64,000 nt of DNA from Lumbricus terrestris (lineage: Eukaryota > Annelida > Clitellata > Crassiclitellata > Lumbricidae), in NCBI GenBank assembly GCA_949752735.1, contig OX457052.1, positions 11,121,112-11,185,111 on the forward strand, written 5' to 3'. This document shows, one piece after another, positions 11,393 through 22,379 of the stretch (positions within the stretch are counted from its first letter, which is position 1; each line of letters begins with the position of its first letter). The notes under the pieces were generated by a model that had not been told where the DNA came from, did not search any database, and was given only the letters and a program-made list of their open reading frames with translations. The position numbers and the translations under genes were made by a program.

Positions 11393-11559
11393 TTTTGGTC
11401 ACAAAAGGAACCCATAAGGGACTGCAGAGTCCCGCTGGTAACTTGGTAAGGGCCACCTATATACACGGTCTGGTGGTAGATGGTTGACAGAGGTTATTTA
11501 GTTACCATGAACTCAAGGTTTAGTCTAGGCTTCTTATTACGCGTGCATTTATTAACAGT

Positions 11560-11915
11560 CTATTATTCATTCATTCATTCATTCGTTCATTCATTCATTA
11601 TATTATATTATATTAATGTTATGTCATGTTATGCCATGCTATGCTGTGCTGTGCTATGCTATGCTATACTGTACTATACTATACTATACTAAACTATAAC
11701 TATACCATACCATACTATACTATACTATGCTATTTTGTGCTGTACTGTACTGTACTGTGCTGTGCTATACTATACTATACTATACTATACTATACTATAC
11801 TATACTATACTATACTATACTATACTATACTATACTATACTATACTATACTATACTATACTATACTATACTATACTATACTATACTATACTATGCTATAT
11901 TATATTATCACATAG
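11560..11915. repeat. (ATTC)n then (CTATA)n microsatellite
   Basis: Short ATTC repeats at about 11567-11600 lead into ATGCT/TGTACT variants and then a long near-perfect (CTATA)n array to about 11905. The long open frames here are artefacts of a pentanucleotide repeat without stops. Confidence 0.95.
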
Positions 11916-11924
11916 GAAAAACTC

Positions 11925-12960
11925 CCAGTTGGAGAATTCAAATTACAAATTAACGGCATAACTCTCACTTCTGTAAAATCTACGAAATTTCTAGGAGTCT
12001 ACGTTGATAGCCATTTAACATGGAATAATCATATTGCTCATGTTGCTTCAAAAATAGCAAAAAATATTGGAGTAATGGCTCGAACTGCTTACATTTTACC
12101 ATCTAGTATTAGGATTAAACTATACTATTCTTTAGTACATCCATATCTCTCTTATTGTAACATGGTGTGGGCTTCTACTTATGTCTCAAGATTACATAGA
12201 GTTAATATTTTGCAAAAAAGAGCTGTTCGTCTTATTGTGGGAGCTCCATATGGCTCTCACACTGCCAGCATATTCTTAAATCTTAAAATTTTAAAACTCA
12301 ACCAGATAAGAACTTTCCAAATAGGAGAATTTATGTACCGGTTTGACCGAAGCCTCCTGCCATCCTTATACAAAAATTATTTTCAGCTCTCATCCCAGAT
12401 TCATTCTCATTTTACAAGATACTCTTTCTCGTATCGCCGTACTTATGCTCGTACTAACACTCGCTTTTTTCCATTAAATCTACTGGTATCACCACTTGGG
12501 AAAAAATTCCAAAAGAAATACGATTGTGCCCTAGTGTTTGGACTTTTAAGAAGAAATTTTGCGCCTTTTTAATAGAAGGTACCTAATAAAGGTAGAGCGC
12601 TGTTCGCTCATTGTATGCATTGCATTAGGTCTCTATTCTGTAGTTAAGCTTTTGTTCTTTTTTCTTTTTCATAATTGTTTATATCTCAACAGCGTTGAAC
12701 TTTTCAGTTTACATTTTTGTGTGTGTTTGCTTTTTTTCTCCGTCTCTTAGCATAAGTTGCCTGATTCTGTTTTGTCAGTTTGTGTTAATCACAGTGTTGA
12801 TTTTTTGCACGATTTTGTCATGGCCACCTCACATCGTCAATTCATTATATTAGTTGGTGTCCCTAGACAGCGGGATTATTTTATCCCTTTAGGGCCCCCT
12901 TTTTGTAACCATTGTTCAAGATGTGTAAACCTGTTATACTTCGGTTGCAAATAAAACATT
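11925..12960 (+). pseudogene. LINE RT C-terminal half with 3' UTR
   Basis: Plus-strand frame with ITLTSVKSTKFLGVYVDSHL (near 11963), TWNNHIAHV, then MARTAYILP...YYSLVHPYLSYC (12075 on) and NILQKRAVRLIVGAPY. These are the thumb motifs of a non-LTR reverse transcriptase, a different lineage from the CR1-like copies elsewhere. The coding part ends at about 12572. A 3' UTR follows, with AATAAA near 12951 and a (TTGA)n tail at 12958-12985. The element is 5'-truncated and sits 30-50 bp upstream of exon h. Confidence 0.8.
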
Positions 12961-13012
12961 TGATTGATTGATTGATTGATTGATTTTTTATATTCTATTA
13001 TATTCTTTGCAG

Positions 13013-13198
13013 ATAGTTCCACCGTGTAAAGTGAACGACGCGACGTGTTATTGCATTCCATCCGGTGACTGCTACAACTACATTCAGATGGTTGACATCG
13101 ATAACTGTTGGCTCGATCGACTTCCTGGTCACACGTTCGAATTCAGGTTCACGGTCTCGAACGGAGCCAATCTGACATCTTCCGAACAAACCATAGCT
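13013..13198 (+). CDS. RTK-like gene, exon h: Cys-rich membrane-proximal ectodomain
   Basis: A 186-nt phase 0-0 exon after TTCTTTGCAG, ending GCT|GTAAGT. It reads IVPPCKVNDATCYCIPSGDC and later FEFRFTVSNGANLTSSEQT. Five cysteines and an NLT sequon support an extracellular domain close to the membrane. A SPKY-type repeat beyond the donor is intron sequence. Confidence 0.85.
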
Positions 13199-13329
13199 GT
13201 AAGTAACAGCCTTTATTTATTGCAGCAGTTTGATACAGCCATGCACTGGTTGTTCTCTGCCGGTGCCAGTCCCAAGTATAGATAAAAGAGGAGGGCGACA
13301 CTAATCATCTTTGATATGGCAGTGTCGTT

Positions 13330-13660
13330 GAACATGTAACAAGCTATAGCGCCCATTCAAGGTTGTCTACTCGGGAGTAGGCCTACTCTCAGCCCAATCT
13401 CGATCGAGATAGGGCAGTCTTAAGAACTGCAAGAATTGAGACAGAAAAAATCCATTAGGCATTTGACGAAGGGCATTAGGATATTAGGGTATTAGGGCAT
13501 TATGACATATAGGGCATTATGGTATTAGGCTATTAGGGTATTATGGCATTTGGGCATTAGGGTATTAGGGCATTAGGGTATTATGACATCAGGGTATTAT
13601 GGCATTATGGTATTAGGGCTTTAGGGTATTAGGCTATTAGGGCATTCGGGTATAGGCCTA
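13330..13660. repeat. LINE tail fragment and GGGTATTAGGGCATTA minisatellite
   Basis: A CR1-like tail remnant (ATAGCGCCCATTCAAGG) lies at about 13346. From about 13455 to 13655 a 10-bp unit (GGGTATTA/GGGCATTA) is repeated roughly twenty times. Non-coding. Confidence 0.75.
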
Positions 13661-13944
13661 TCTATCCGTCGGACTCGCACCCGGTTCTTGATGAAAATAG
13701 GATGTATATGAAGTCCGTCAATTTGTGTGTCGCCCTAATTTTAAGATTCGACGAGTCTCTTATGCGAGATCGATCAGTTTAAGCATTGTTATGGTCCAGT
13801 ATTCTTCTTACGGTCTTGGCTGGAAAGATGAATATTCACCGTTTGCTATGCCTCAATAATCCCAATCATCCATTTAGACGTCTTGACTTAACGCGAATAA
13901 AATGTAACAGTAGCCTATGCTTTGCATTTTTTGCTTGTTTGTTT

Positions 13945-14152
13945 GTGCACTTGTTTAGCGCCTCTTCAAGCTCCCTACTCATAGGCGCACCCGGCTACAG
14001 AGCGGACACTGCATCGGAGTTTCACACCGAAGCACTGAGCAATTGCGAGTGAAGGACTTGCCCAAGGTCCCTACGCGGTGACTTGAGGTGGATTCTAACC
14101 TGCGACCCTTCGGCTGCATGGCAAAGAGCGTACCCACTACACCACCGCGCCC
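13945..14152 (-). mobile_element. tRNA-derived SINE, full-length
   Basis: On the minus strand it starts GGGCGCGGTGGTGTAGTGGG (A-box) and has a B-box-like GGTTAGAATCC. It then carries the family body (CCTTGGGCAAGTCCTTCACT) and ends with the CR1-like tail GCTTGAAGAGGCGCTA. It is inserted in the intron before the micro-exons. Confidence 0.8.
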
Positions 14153-14743
14153 ATTGCTATGTGTTCGCATAGAATTTGAGAATATGAGAAAAAATAATAA
14201 TAAACCTTTGCTTAGGCTTTCTGGTCCTTCAGTCGTACTTATATAGCGCGCGTACATACATGCATTGTAGTCCGCAGTACGCTTTCATGCATTGTAGGCC
14301 TATGTATGTATGTAGGCCCTATATTCGCTTAGGCCTAATTCCAAAGCGCAAGCAGAACGCTAATTCCAAAGCGCAAGCAGAACGCTGTAGGCTTACATTA
14401 GCACAATTGACAGTAGCCTATATGACTACTTAGTACTTATGGTTGAGATTGTCAGTATATGTTTTTAAATAACATTATGTGAATAAAGTTCGAGTCTTTA
14501 TTGGGGAGGGTGAAATTGTTATCCATTTTGTCTAAAGCTATATGACGGATCTCGCTGCAGTGAGAAGGGGGCACGGAGGATATGAATTTCGATTTCCTGC
14601 ATGAACAGCTTTGAACATGATAACAAAAATAATATAATATTGCATTATAATGTATGTAGTCTATGTGCACGTGTTATTTAGTTTTTATCTGTAGGCCTAA
14701 CAGAAAACTGGTCACAATAAAAATCAGTTTGGTGTCTTTTCAG
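14153..14743. other. Intron, a 25-bp duplication only
   Basis: Contains a direct duplication of CTAATTCCAAAGCGCAAGCA at about 14336-14385. No coding signal was recognised. Confidence 0.5.
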
Positions 14744-14771
14744 CTTGGTGAACTAACGCTACAGTGTCGCC
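14744..14771 (+). CDS. RTK-like gene, micro-exon i (28 nt)
   Basis: A 28-nt exon, phase 0 to 1, flanked by GTCTTTTCAG and C|GTAAGT. It encodes LGELTLQCR plus one base. It is supported because it alone repairs the phase between exon h (0) and exon j (1), and both splice sites are strong. It extends the membrane-proximal stalk with one cysteine. Confidence 0.65.
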
Positions 14772-14784
14772 GTAAGTAGACTTT

Positions 14785-14790
14785 GAACAT

Positions 14791-14823
<33 letters not shown>

Positions 14824-14880
14824 ATCAATCATTCAGGATTTACATAGCGTCCCTTCATAGTTCCTTGTAGGTGCCTTCGT
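14785..14880. repeat. (AATC)n plus CR1-like tail
   Basis: An (AATC)n array next to TTTACATAGCGTCCCTTCAT, a CR1-like LINE 3' end in reverse orientation. This is the usual pairing of this LINE family with a 4-bp microsatellite. Confidence 0.6.
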
Positions 14881-15228
14881 TAATCACCAAGAAACAGAAG
14901 CCTAAAACCATCCAATGAATTGTCCGTCAAGTCATTTTGTAGACTAGTCTCGTTATTGCTGATTATGTGTCAGAAAGGAAAGAGCCACAGTGCAGCAGAC
15001 GTGCAGCAAAAATGCATCAATGCAACTAATACAAAAGAATACAAAAGAATACAACTAACACATTATTAATAGGCCTATAAAAGAATACTAGAACTGACGA
15101 TAAATTTTTTAAATGAAATGGTGTCTTTTTGATCGCACATGCAGAGTATTGCATTGTAGTCAATAGGTGGCATTTGATTGCACCTCTTGCAAAAAATCTA
15201 CTTCACAGCGCGAAATGAGAATTGTATA

Positions 15229-16027
15229 TCTATATCTATAAGGAAGGATGTGACTATGTTTGTATGTATGTGACTTTGTCCAGAATGCACGCTCACAGTT
15301 TTTGAGCTTTTCACTCCAAACCTTCACTACTGTGTAGGTCTCGGCACGAGACGCAAAGTCGAGAGGTTGGCGATTCTCTACCACCATGGGGGCCAAGGTG
15401 GGGGGCGAATCCCCCCAACATTTTTCAAAAAATTTTAGCTATTGATTTGAATTTTTTTCCTAGATAGAGGTCCATCAGAACCCCCCGGATCAGTGGTTGG
15501 CAAATCTCTACCACCATGGGGGCCAGGGTGCGGGGGGGTCGAAAACACTGATTTTCGCTATAAATTTTCATTCGCTTTCCACGTATAAAAGTAGTAAGTT
15601 TCACCGTTTTAAAGGTGTTTAAGGTAGTCTGTTGCCAGCACGGATTTCACGGGTCGCGTACCAGTGGAGGCGGGGTGGGGGAGGGGGTGAAGGAGGGGTG
15701 AGGTGGAGGGGTGGGATGGGGTGAGGGGTGGTCGGGGTGTGGGGTTGGGGATGGGATGGGAGTGTGGGTGGGGGAGGGGGTGGGGTTGGAAGTGGGGTTG
15801 GGGTGGAGGGGATGGAGTGGGAGGTGGGGTGAAGGGGGTGATTGGGGTGAGGGGGTTGGGGTGGAGGGGGTGGGGGTGGGACGGGGTGGAAATTTTCGTC
15901 AAACCCAAATTTCTCCGGTGACGTACTGGTATAGAGGTCGGAGTGTGGTTGGGTGGGGTGTGGTGGGGTTGTGGCCGGAGCGGATCGAATCCTAAATTTC
16001 CCGGGCAACGCCGGGTACCCCAGCTAG
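15229..16027 (+). mobile_element. Non-autonomous Helitron with G-rich minisatellite
   Basis: Begins at TC preceded by A (TCTATATCTATAAGG) and ends with the hairpin CCCGGGCAACGCCGGG, then CAGCTAG followed by T: the Helitron 5'-TC ... CTAG-3' arrangement between A and T. The inside (15660-15890) is an extreme G-rich strand with GTGGGG/GGGGTG runs, followed by ACCGGTACGCC-like units shared with the elements at 49300 and 54986. There is no helicase gene. The 5' end could be the TC at 15235 instead. Confidence 0.75.
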
Positions 16028-16185
16028 TATAATATATAGACCTATATATAATATGTAGTCTATGTGTGTGGCGTGTGCGTGTGTGTGTGCTTTTGTGTGT
16101 TAACGTGTGCGTGTGTGTGTGTGTATGTTTCCGTGTGTATACACAGTGCGTGAGTTCATTATAGTTTCTATGTCTAACTTTGTAG

Positions 16186-16218
16186 ACTATCAACCACCGA
16201 TTGCTGGCATTGTAATAG
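16186..16218 (+). CDS. RTK-like gene, micro-exon j (33 nt)
   Basis: A 33-nt phase 1-1 exon between CTTTGTAG and ATAG|GTAAGT. It encodes HYQPPIAGIVIG (first and last codons shared with its neighbours), the start of the hydrophobic run completed by exon k. Codon joining with exons i and k is seamless. Confidence 0.75.
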
Positions 16219-16570
16219 GTAAGTGTAACGGTTAATCATCTATAGGGCCTACTATAAATAATTATGCTGTAACGTTCTGCAATATTTCATATAATAATCT
16301 GCATTGATGAAAAAAGTCTTATTGCTATAGGGCCTAGTAAGCGCGAGTTACTTCATTCACAAAATTAGTCAGTTAGGGCGTTCGGACAATTGCAGTAATT
16401 GTGTGATACAGAAATTATTCAGCATAGAAGATAGCATCACTTTGCAACTGCATACCTCACATGGAGTGGGTCAACATGTATGCAACGGCAGGATTAACCA
16501 GGCGTAGGCATATAGGTGACGGTAGACTGGAGTTAAGAATACACGTTAATAAAGTACTAATACTACATAA

Positions 16571-16790
16571 CGTGTGTGTCGCGGTGGTGTAGTGGTTATG
16601 TTTGTTGCCTTGCGACCGGAGGGTTGCAGGTTCGAATTCACCTCAAGTCGCCGCGTATACGACCTTGGGCAAGTCCTTCACTCTCAATTGCTCAGCTCTT
16701 CGGTGTGAAACTTCGAAGCAGTGTCCGCTCTGTAGTCGGGAGCGCCTCTGAGAGCTTGAAGAGGCGCTACGCAAGCGCACATACAATGAA
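16571..16790 (+). mobile_element. tRNA-derived SINE, full-length
   Basis: The head GCGGTGGTGTAGTGGTTATG (A-box) and B-box GGTTCGAATTC are followed by the family body. The 3' tail GGGAGCGCCTCTGAGAGCTT matches the CR1-like LINE 3' end at about 45201. Confidence 0.85.
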
Positions 16791-18012
16791 ACTATTACGT
16801 TTAATGCGGATCTCCGACTCTGGTGTCAATATTACTTCAAGTAAAAAGACTTAAATCCATGAATTGTGAACCAACTGTAATGACACATTTTAAAAAGTAA
16901 CCTAAACTCTTTCGTTGAAATTATTATCGGTTCCAGTGTTGTTATCAATTGAAACCTATTGCTCTAATCGTTTTTATATTTGTTATCATTAGGCTATCGT
17001 TATCACTATCAGTAGCGTTACAGTTGCCATTATTGATATTGCGATTCAATAACGTGAGTTATAACGTGACAACAACCCTAGCCATAGCCCACCCTTTTTG
17101 TTGAAACCAAAAGTAAAAGAGTTTCGCAGAGTTGACAGGTTACAAATGCGACATTTGGCTCAGGGTATACAGATGCGACATTTGGCTCAAATGGAGAGTC
17201 CTGATAGGGCCTAAGCGTCGCAAACAATGGTCAACCTAGAATAAACATTGGATTGAACACTGATAAGAAGGTGATGGGGATATGACTGAAAGTCTACGTT
17301 TGAATACGCAGATAAGACCATTACAAGAATCATTGCAACTGAATATTTAGGTCTAAATGCAATGATGGGAGAACAGCATCTACAGAACAAAAGCTTAATT
17401 AGTTAACTATTGTGCGCACGAGGCAAACTTAGCTAACCTGTGAATAGATGAAAGCAACGTGACTTGTAAGCCTTCTCAGTTCTCTGCGGATGGGCTTAGG
17501 CCTAAGTCTTGTTAATAAGCAAGACTGACTGTATAGGCCGACTCGATCAGCTAACGTAATTGACTGTTCTATGAGTGAAGTGATGAGGCTAAAGAATGTC
17601 TCGTGATGAAGGTATTTGACTCTATGGCTTTTCTGTCGTCGATTCTGTTTTGGTTGTCTGTGCATAGGCTACATACGCACCCATGCTTTAATGTAGAAGC
17701 ACGCATAGCCTACTTGACATTGAGGACCGGCTACTACGTAATTTTTGCGACTTGACTCCCACATCCTGATAAGCCTGTTCCACCGAGAGTACATATTATA
17801 GGCCGCATAGTCTGCGTCCTCGCAGCTTGGAACTCCCGATAACTGACGAAAGAAATTGCATCTCCGGAGTACTATGCACACACTCGGCCATGGCCTCGAT
17901 CTCTTTCTAACACGCACCGATTTGATTTAATTTTTTTATTTTTTAAATTATTCTCTTCTATTGTAGACCTAACTGGCTGCGGTGTGTCAGCAAATGCTAA
18001 AGAAAACGAATA
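16791..18012. other. Intron, nothing recognised
   Basis: AT-rich intron sequence with a small repeat ATGCGACATTTGGCTC near 17144-17190. No coding similarity or element ends were found. Confidence 0.5.
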
Positions 18013-18827
18013 TCTATAATTATAAGCGAGAAAGTTTGTCCTTCTGTTTATTTGTTTGTCCGGATGTATTTTGAATTTCTTCCCAGACCCTACTCGGAAA
18101 TTACAGCGATTCGTTTTACCAAAATATTTGAAATTGATTCTTACCCAAATTTGACGTTTAACGCGACTGTTTTCATCTGTCAATTAACTTTATAACCCGA
18201 GATTTCAGCATTTTAACTTCACACGCGATAAGCGATTCAAAAGCCTTTCACGTTGATCGTTGCCATTGCGGCTAGCAGAGTCCTACAGCCAATGACATGA
18301 CGGTTTGAGGTCACGTGATATTTACTTCCATCGAAAATATTTGTGAGGCTTATTCTGGGTTTATTTCTTCTGATCCACCCGAGAAAAACATAAAGATCGC
18401 GATACAAAAATCTTTCCATATTTTAAATTTCGCTGTTATAAAAACGTAAACTATTAGAGACGTGTATGTTCACTAAACTCATGACGTCATTATTCTGAGC
18501 TCAAATCTTTACGTCACATCTGGCCGTAGCAAAAAATGTTATGGGCGTAAATAATGCGAACATAACTGTAAATAGGCCTAATTGGAACAAAGAAGCGTAG
18601 ATTTCAAAAACTTCCTTTATCTAAGTGGCAAAGAACAGTTCCGTGTCGAGTGGACTTAACGGGTTTTGGAAATAAGGCTTAATAAGCCCTTCAATTATTG
18701 ACTGGCAAAATACCGAAATTTCGGGGTCGATGGAAGGCGGGGTCAGAATGGCGAAGTCGGAACGGGGTCAGGCGAGGCTGGGGACAAAAACTTATATTTC
18801 CCGGGCAACGCCGGGTAATTCAGCTAG
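18013..18827 (+). mobile_element. Non-autonomous Helitron
   Basis: The 5' end is A|TCTATAATTATAAGCGAG. The 3' end is the hairpin CCCGGGCAACGCCGGG followed by TAATTCAGCTAG|T. It is 815 bp, has no helicase frame and inserted between A and T as Helitrons do. Its terminal 30 bp match the element at 15229-16027. Confidence 0.85.
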
Positions 18828-19061
18828 TATTATATAATTATAAGGATTCAGATGGAGTAGTCAGATCCGAGTCTTCCAAGTTACTGCCTTTTAGTTATCA
18901 CCGTTTCAAGCGTCATTGCGGGTACAGTTCTACAAGTCTATAACACTGGTGCTTTCGTGAGGCTAAGGTAAGGCGCTCTATAAATGTGCATATACATACA
19001 TATACACACTGGCGTATGTAAACGACAAGCTCGTCACACATTAATTTTCACACATCACTTT

Positions 19062-19240
19062 CGCCCGAGAGTTGCAGGTTCAAATCCGCCTCAAGCCGCC
19101 TCGTAGAGACCTTGAGCAGGTCCTTCACTCGCAATTGCTCATTGCGCTTCGACATAAAACTCCGATTCAGTGTCCGCGCTATGATTGGGAGTGCTTCTGA
19201 GTAGTAATCTTGAAGGGGCGCTATAACAAGTGCACATACA
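19062..19240 (+). mobile_element. tRNA-derived SINE, 5'-truncated
   Basis: Starts inside the tRNA-like head (GAGAGTTGCAGGTTCAAATC) and runs through the body to CTTGAAGGGGCGCTATAACA, ending 49 bp before the transmembrane exon. Confidence 0.75.
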
Positions 19241-19288
19241 GACAATTCATAGGTTTCTCAATCATTATACCCAGGTTCTATTTTGTAG

Positions 19289-19383
19289 GATGCATTCTGG
19301 GATTTCTGGTGTTGATTGCATTGATCATCGTCATCGTACTACTGGTCAGAGTCTACGTCTTCAAGAAGCCAATGCCACGTCGT
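19289..19383 (+). CDS. RTK-like gene, exon k: transmembrane helix
   Basis: A 95-nt exon, phase 1 to 0, after ATTTTGTAG and ending CGT|GTGAGT. With the end of exon j it gives about 24 hydrophobic residues (GFLVLIALIIVIVLLV), followed by RVYVFKKPMPRR. This is a single-pass helix with a basic stop-transfer on the cytoplasmic side. It fixes the topology: EGF and beta domains outside, kinase inside. Confidence 0.9.
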
Positions 19384-20388
19384 GTGAGTGTGACCAGCGC
19401 ACAGCCGACAGTGTTTAATCTAGACGTCTCTGGGGGGGAAAGTTCCTCCCCCCTGGATTGACATTTCCCCTCCCCACAGAAAAAATTGACAAAATGATAT
19501 ATGATTTTAGTCACTATTTTCATCATTGTTTTACATTAAGTGTTATAATATACCGTGATATTATTTACTATTATATGATTATAATGACATTATTTACTAC
19601 TATAACATATGATATTATCATGTTGCAATGAGTGTAACTTACTGTATAAGCTTATATTTATAAACACTATTTTTGCCTGACTAAAAACAGAGATGACATC
19701 CTCTCCAGAAAAATTTGACAAAATGATAATAGTTTTTACTTGCTGTTTACATCACCGCATTACATGCATTGTTATAATAATATACCGTAATAATATTATT
19801 TGCTATTATATGGTCATAGTAATTATTTACTAGTACAATACATGACACAATCTTGACAAAATGAGTATAACTTACTGTTAATATTCGTACAAATACTATT
19901 TTGTAGAACCAAATAGCTTCTCTCCAGTGCTATCCTTCAGAATTTTAAACTGTCAAATTTCTAAATGTTGTGGTCCTATTACCATATTTGAACACCTAGT
20001 AAAACATCATTACTACATGTGGCTTCCAGATTTTGGTACCCGTAGTTTATTAGTTCTTGGTTGATTTGTTTACCATTAAATATGATTTCGGAAAGTGTAT
20101 CTTAGTCAGCAATTCAGGACCATATTCGGAAACAGGGATAAGCTGATTATAGTGGTGAAAAGTCAGCCTTATATAGACCTACTATTATATTCACGTCTGC
20201 GGTTATTCTTTAGACCGACACCTGCTGTCTGGTGTTGTTGGTTATTCATTAGAATAACCCAGCAACAGCAGAACACTATACAATATTCAACTGTGCTGTT
20301 GAACTCAATACATAAGATTTTTTATTGTAATTATAATTATATAATAAATATGTATTGAAACCCAAAAACACTTTTATCAATACTGAAA

Positions 20389-20783
20389 TAATGGAGTTAT
20401 TTTGCTAAAATGGCATCTTCAAGGGTTACCATGACAGTGTGGAAACTCCCACAAAAATATTTTATTGAATATTGTGTATATTTATTCAAGTCTTAGACCA
20501 CTCTTATAAGTACTGATAAAGTACAGCCATTCTGTTAAGATGACACCTTAAAATGCTGCCATTGTAAGGTGGATATTAAAAAAGATTCTGATGGGGCAAT
20601 GAAAAGCTACAGCCATTTTCTTAAGATGACACCTTAAAATGCTGCCATTGCAAGGTGGATATTCATAAAATGTTATCATGGGCACCGAAAAGTACAGCTG
20701 TTTTGTTAAGATGACACTTTAAAATGCTGCCATTGCAAGGTGGATATTCAAAAAAAATTCCATGGGGCACTGAAAAGTACAGC
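20389..20783. repeat. Array of ~85-bp units (GATGACACCTTAAAATGCTG)
   Basis: About four to five units with the core AAGATGACACCTTAAAATGC, then TGCCATTGCAAGGTGGA. The array belongs to the 19409-33973 element. It resumes at 33495-33830, across the Polinton, and recurs inverted at 35300-35640. A TACAGC inside one unit was the Polinton target. Confidence 0.8.
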
Positions 20784-21250
20784 AGTAGTATGGTGAGTAT
20801 TGTTTCTATATCAAAAGGCAGTATTGGTTCTATATCAGCAATTAAAAAGTCATTAAAAAGCCATTAGTCACGCCCGTTAGTCACGCCCCCTGATATAGAA
20901 AAGCTCATCAATATTCATGACAAATAGTCACGTAACTAATTAATATTCATGAATGCAGTGACGTCATATTCGGGAACTTTGTGGACCATTCTAGAAGGTC
21001 TATTGTTCCTTTGTCCGTCTCTTTGTCCGTCTGCCTGTCCGTGTGCGTGTCTGTGTGTATACCTACGTGAGTAAGAGGTCGTTAATGATGTAGCTTCGGG
21101 TAATGGTTTTATTAGATGCGATAAGGATCTCTACGGCGCCATGTCGCACATGAACTGACTGTCTGCATACCTAAGTGCTTAAGAGTTCATTAGTGACGTC
21201 ATCGTTCTGGAACTTTCGATAATTAGTGTTCTAGAACATTCAGGTCTTTT
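20784..21250. repeat. Left Polinton TIR with internal repeat modules
   Basis: The outer 56 bp (20784-20839) are identical to the other end. Further in lie modules with TTAATATTCATG, TGACGTCAT and GGAAC-TTCTAGAA, at about 20935-20995 and 21180-21250. TGACGTCA is a CRE/ATF-type palindrome; its role here is unknown. Confidence 0.8.
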
Positions 21251-21380
21251 CCAGAATTCCAAAAGATAGTTCCGCTGTATGTGAAAGAAAGTAGATCCTC
21301 ACACATTTCCTATATTGAATCAGCTCGTATGGACACAGATTAACATTATGGTGTGCTAAGTATTAATGCGCCGCAGCTAT

Positions 21381-21414
21381 TATAAAAATTCACCCTTTTC
21401 ACACTGCTTCATTC
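21381..21414 (+). promoter_or_regulatory. Candidate TATA box and initiator for PC4-like gene
   Basis: TATAAAA at 21381-21387 is followed about 27 bp later by CTTCATTC, an initiator-like TCATTC. The PC4-like ATG is at 21466, about 55 bp further on. Spacing fits a core polymerase II promoter; this is inference from motif spacing. Confidence 0.45.
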
Positions 21415-21465
21415 GACAACGATATCGCAGAGGTCATTCTTCACCTCTTTACGAAGTTATCTGCT

Positions 21466-22266
21466 ATGGATCTGAAAATGAAGACTGAGAAGCCTTGGAA
21501 GACTGAAAGATCTACGTTGATTCCAAAAACAGTGAGTATTTTTTTTATTTTAAATTTTGTGTATAAAGAATAAAGCGTTTGTAAGATCTTGTGATGACAC
21601 TTGGGAACTTGTTTGCAGTGAGAACATGTAATGTTACTTGAGTTCTTCTTCGTAATCCATATACTCTGAGCTATAGCTAGAGATGAAACTTTATTTGTAC
21701 CAGATTCTGGTATATTGAAATTCTTGTTTTCTTTGGATTTGTAGACTGGCACTCATCTTTTAAAAGAGTCCATTGGGAACACCCGCTATCTAATTGCGAG
21801 CGTTTACAAGGTCGAATTGATGGTGCACATTCGAGAGTATGATGAGAGGAACAACCAGTCGTATCCAACCAAAAAGGGAGCGTCTTTCAACAAGTCAGCA
21901 TGGGCGAGATTCCTCGGTCACTTCGATGAAATGGAGAGAAACGTCGATCTGCTCAAAGCGAATCAACCGGTTGACTATTATCAACATGTGGGGGGCCGAT
22001 ACTACGTCTCTATCAACAAAGCCTACAAGTGTGTGAACATTCGGCGCTATTTTCTCCCTCCAAATACCACTAGAGAACGTCCAACTCGTAGCGGCATCGC
22101 TCTTCGAGTGGAAGAATGGGACAATCTTCTTCAGAAAATCCCCATCTTGCACGAACGTTTACCCGAACTGAAAAGCGCCACATCGTGCAATGGCGTCTTA
22201 GATCACTTGAATCAGTTGGACTATTTGAATTGTAACATGTGTAATCCTTTCCAGACTAAATATTAA
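21466..22266 (+). CDS. Tandem PC4-like ssDNA-binding protein (two exons)
   Basis: Coding exons 21466-21531 (22 codons, ends ACA|GTGAGT) and 21745-22266 (after GATTTGTAG), joined in phase 0, give a protein of about 195 residues ending at TAA. Residues about 30-75 contain VHIREYDERN and PTKKGASFN...W. Residues about 107-150 contain NIRRYF and PTRSGIAL...EEW. Both copy the signature of the PC4/p15 transcriptional-coactivator fold, which binds single-stranded DNA. Two copies suggest an intramolecular version of the PC4 dimer. In a polymerase-bearing element an ssDNA-binding role in replication or in transcription is a reasonable inference. The frame is intact. Confidence 0.75.
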
Positions 22267-22379
22267 TATTTACGCAAAGAGACCTTTCGAACATTACATT
22301 AGATTTTCAATAGTATACTTCTTTTTTGTTGTTGTCATTAATCTTTGGTTGTTGTATTAAATGTTAATGAAACATTTCT

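Noticed and set aside
11626..11961. Long Tyr/Ile/Leu-rich reading frames
   Set aside because: They are translations of a (CTATA)n microsatellite, which lacks stops in all frames.
15609..16193. A 194-codon His/Pro/Thr-rich frame
   Set aside because: Artefact of the G-rich/C-rich Helitron interior and a (GT)n repeat.
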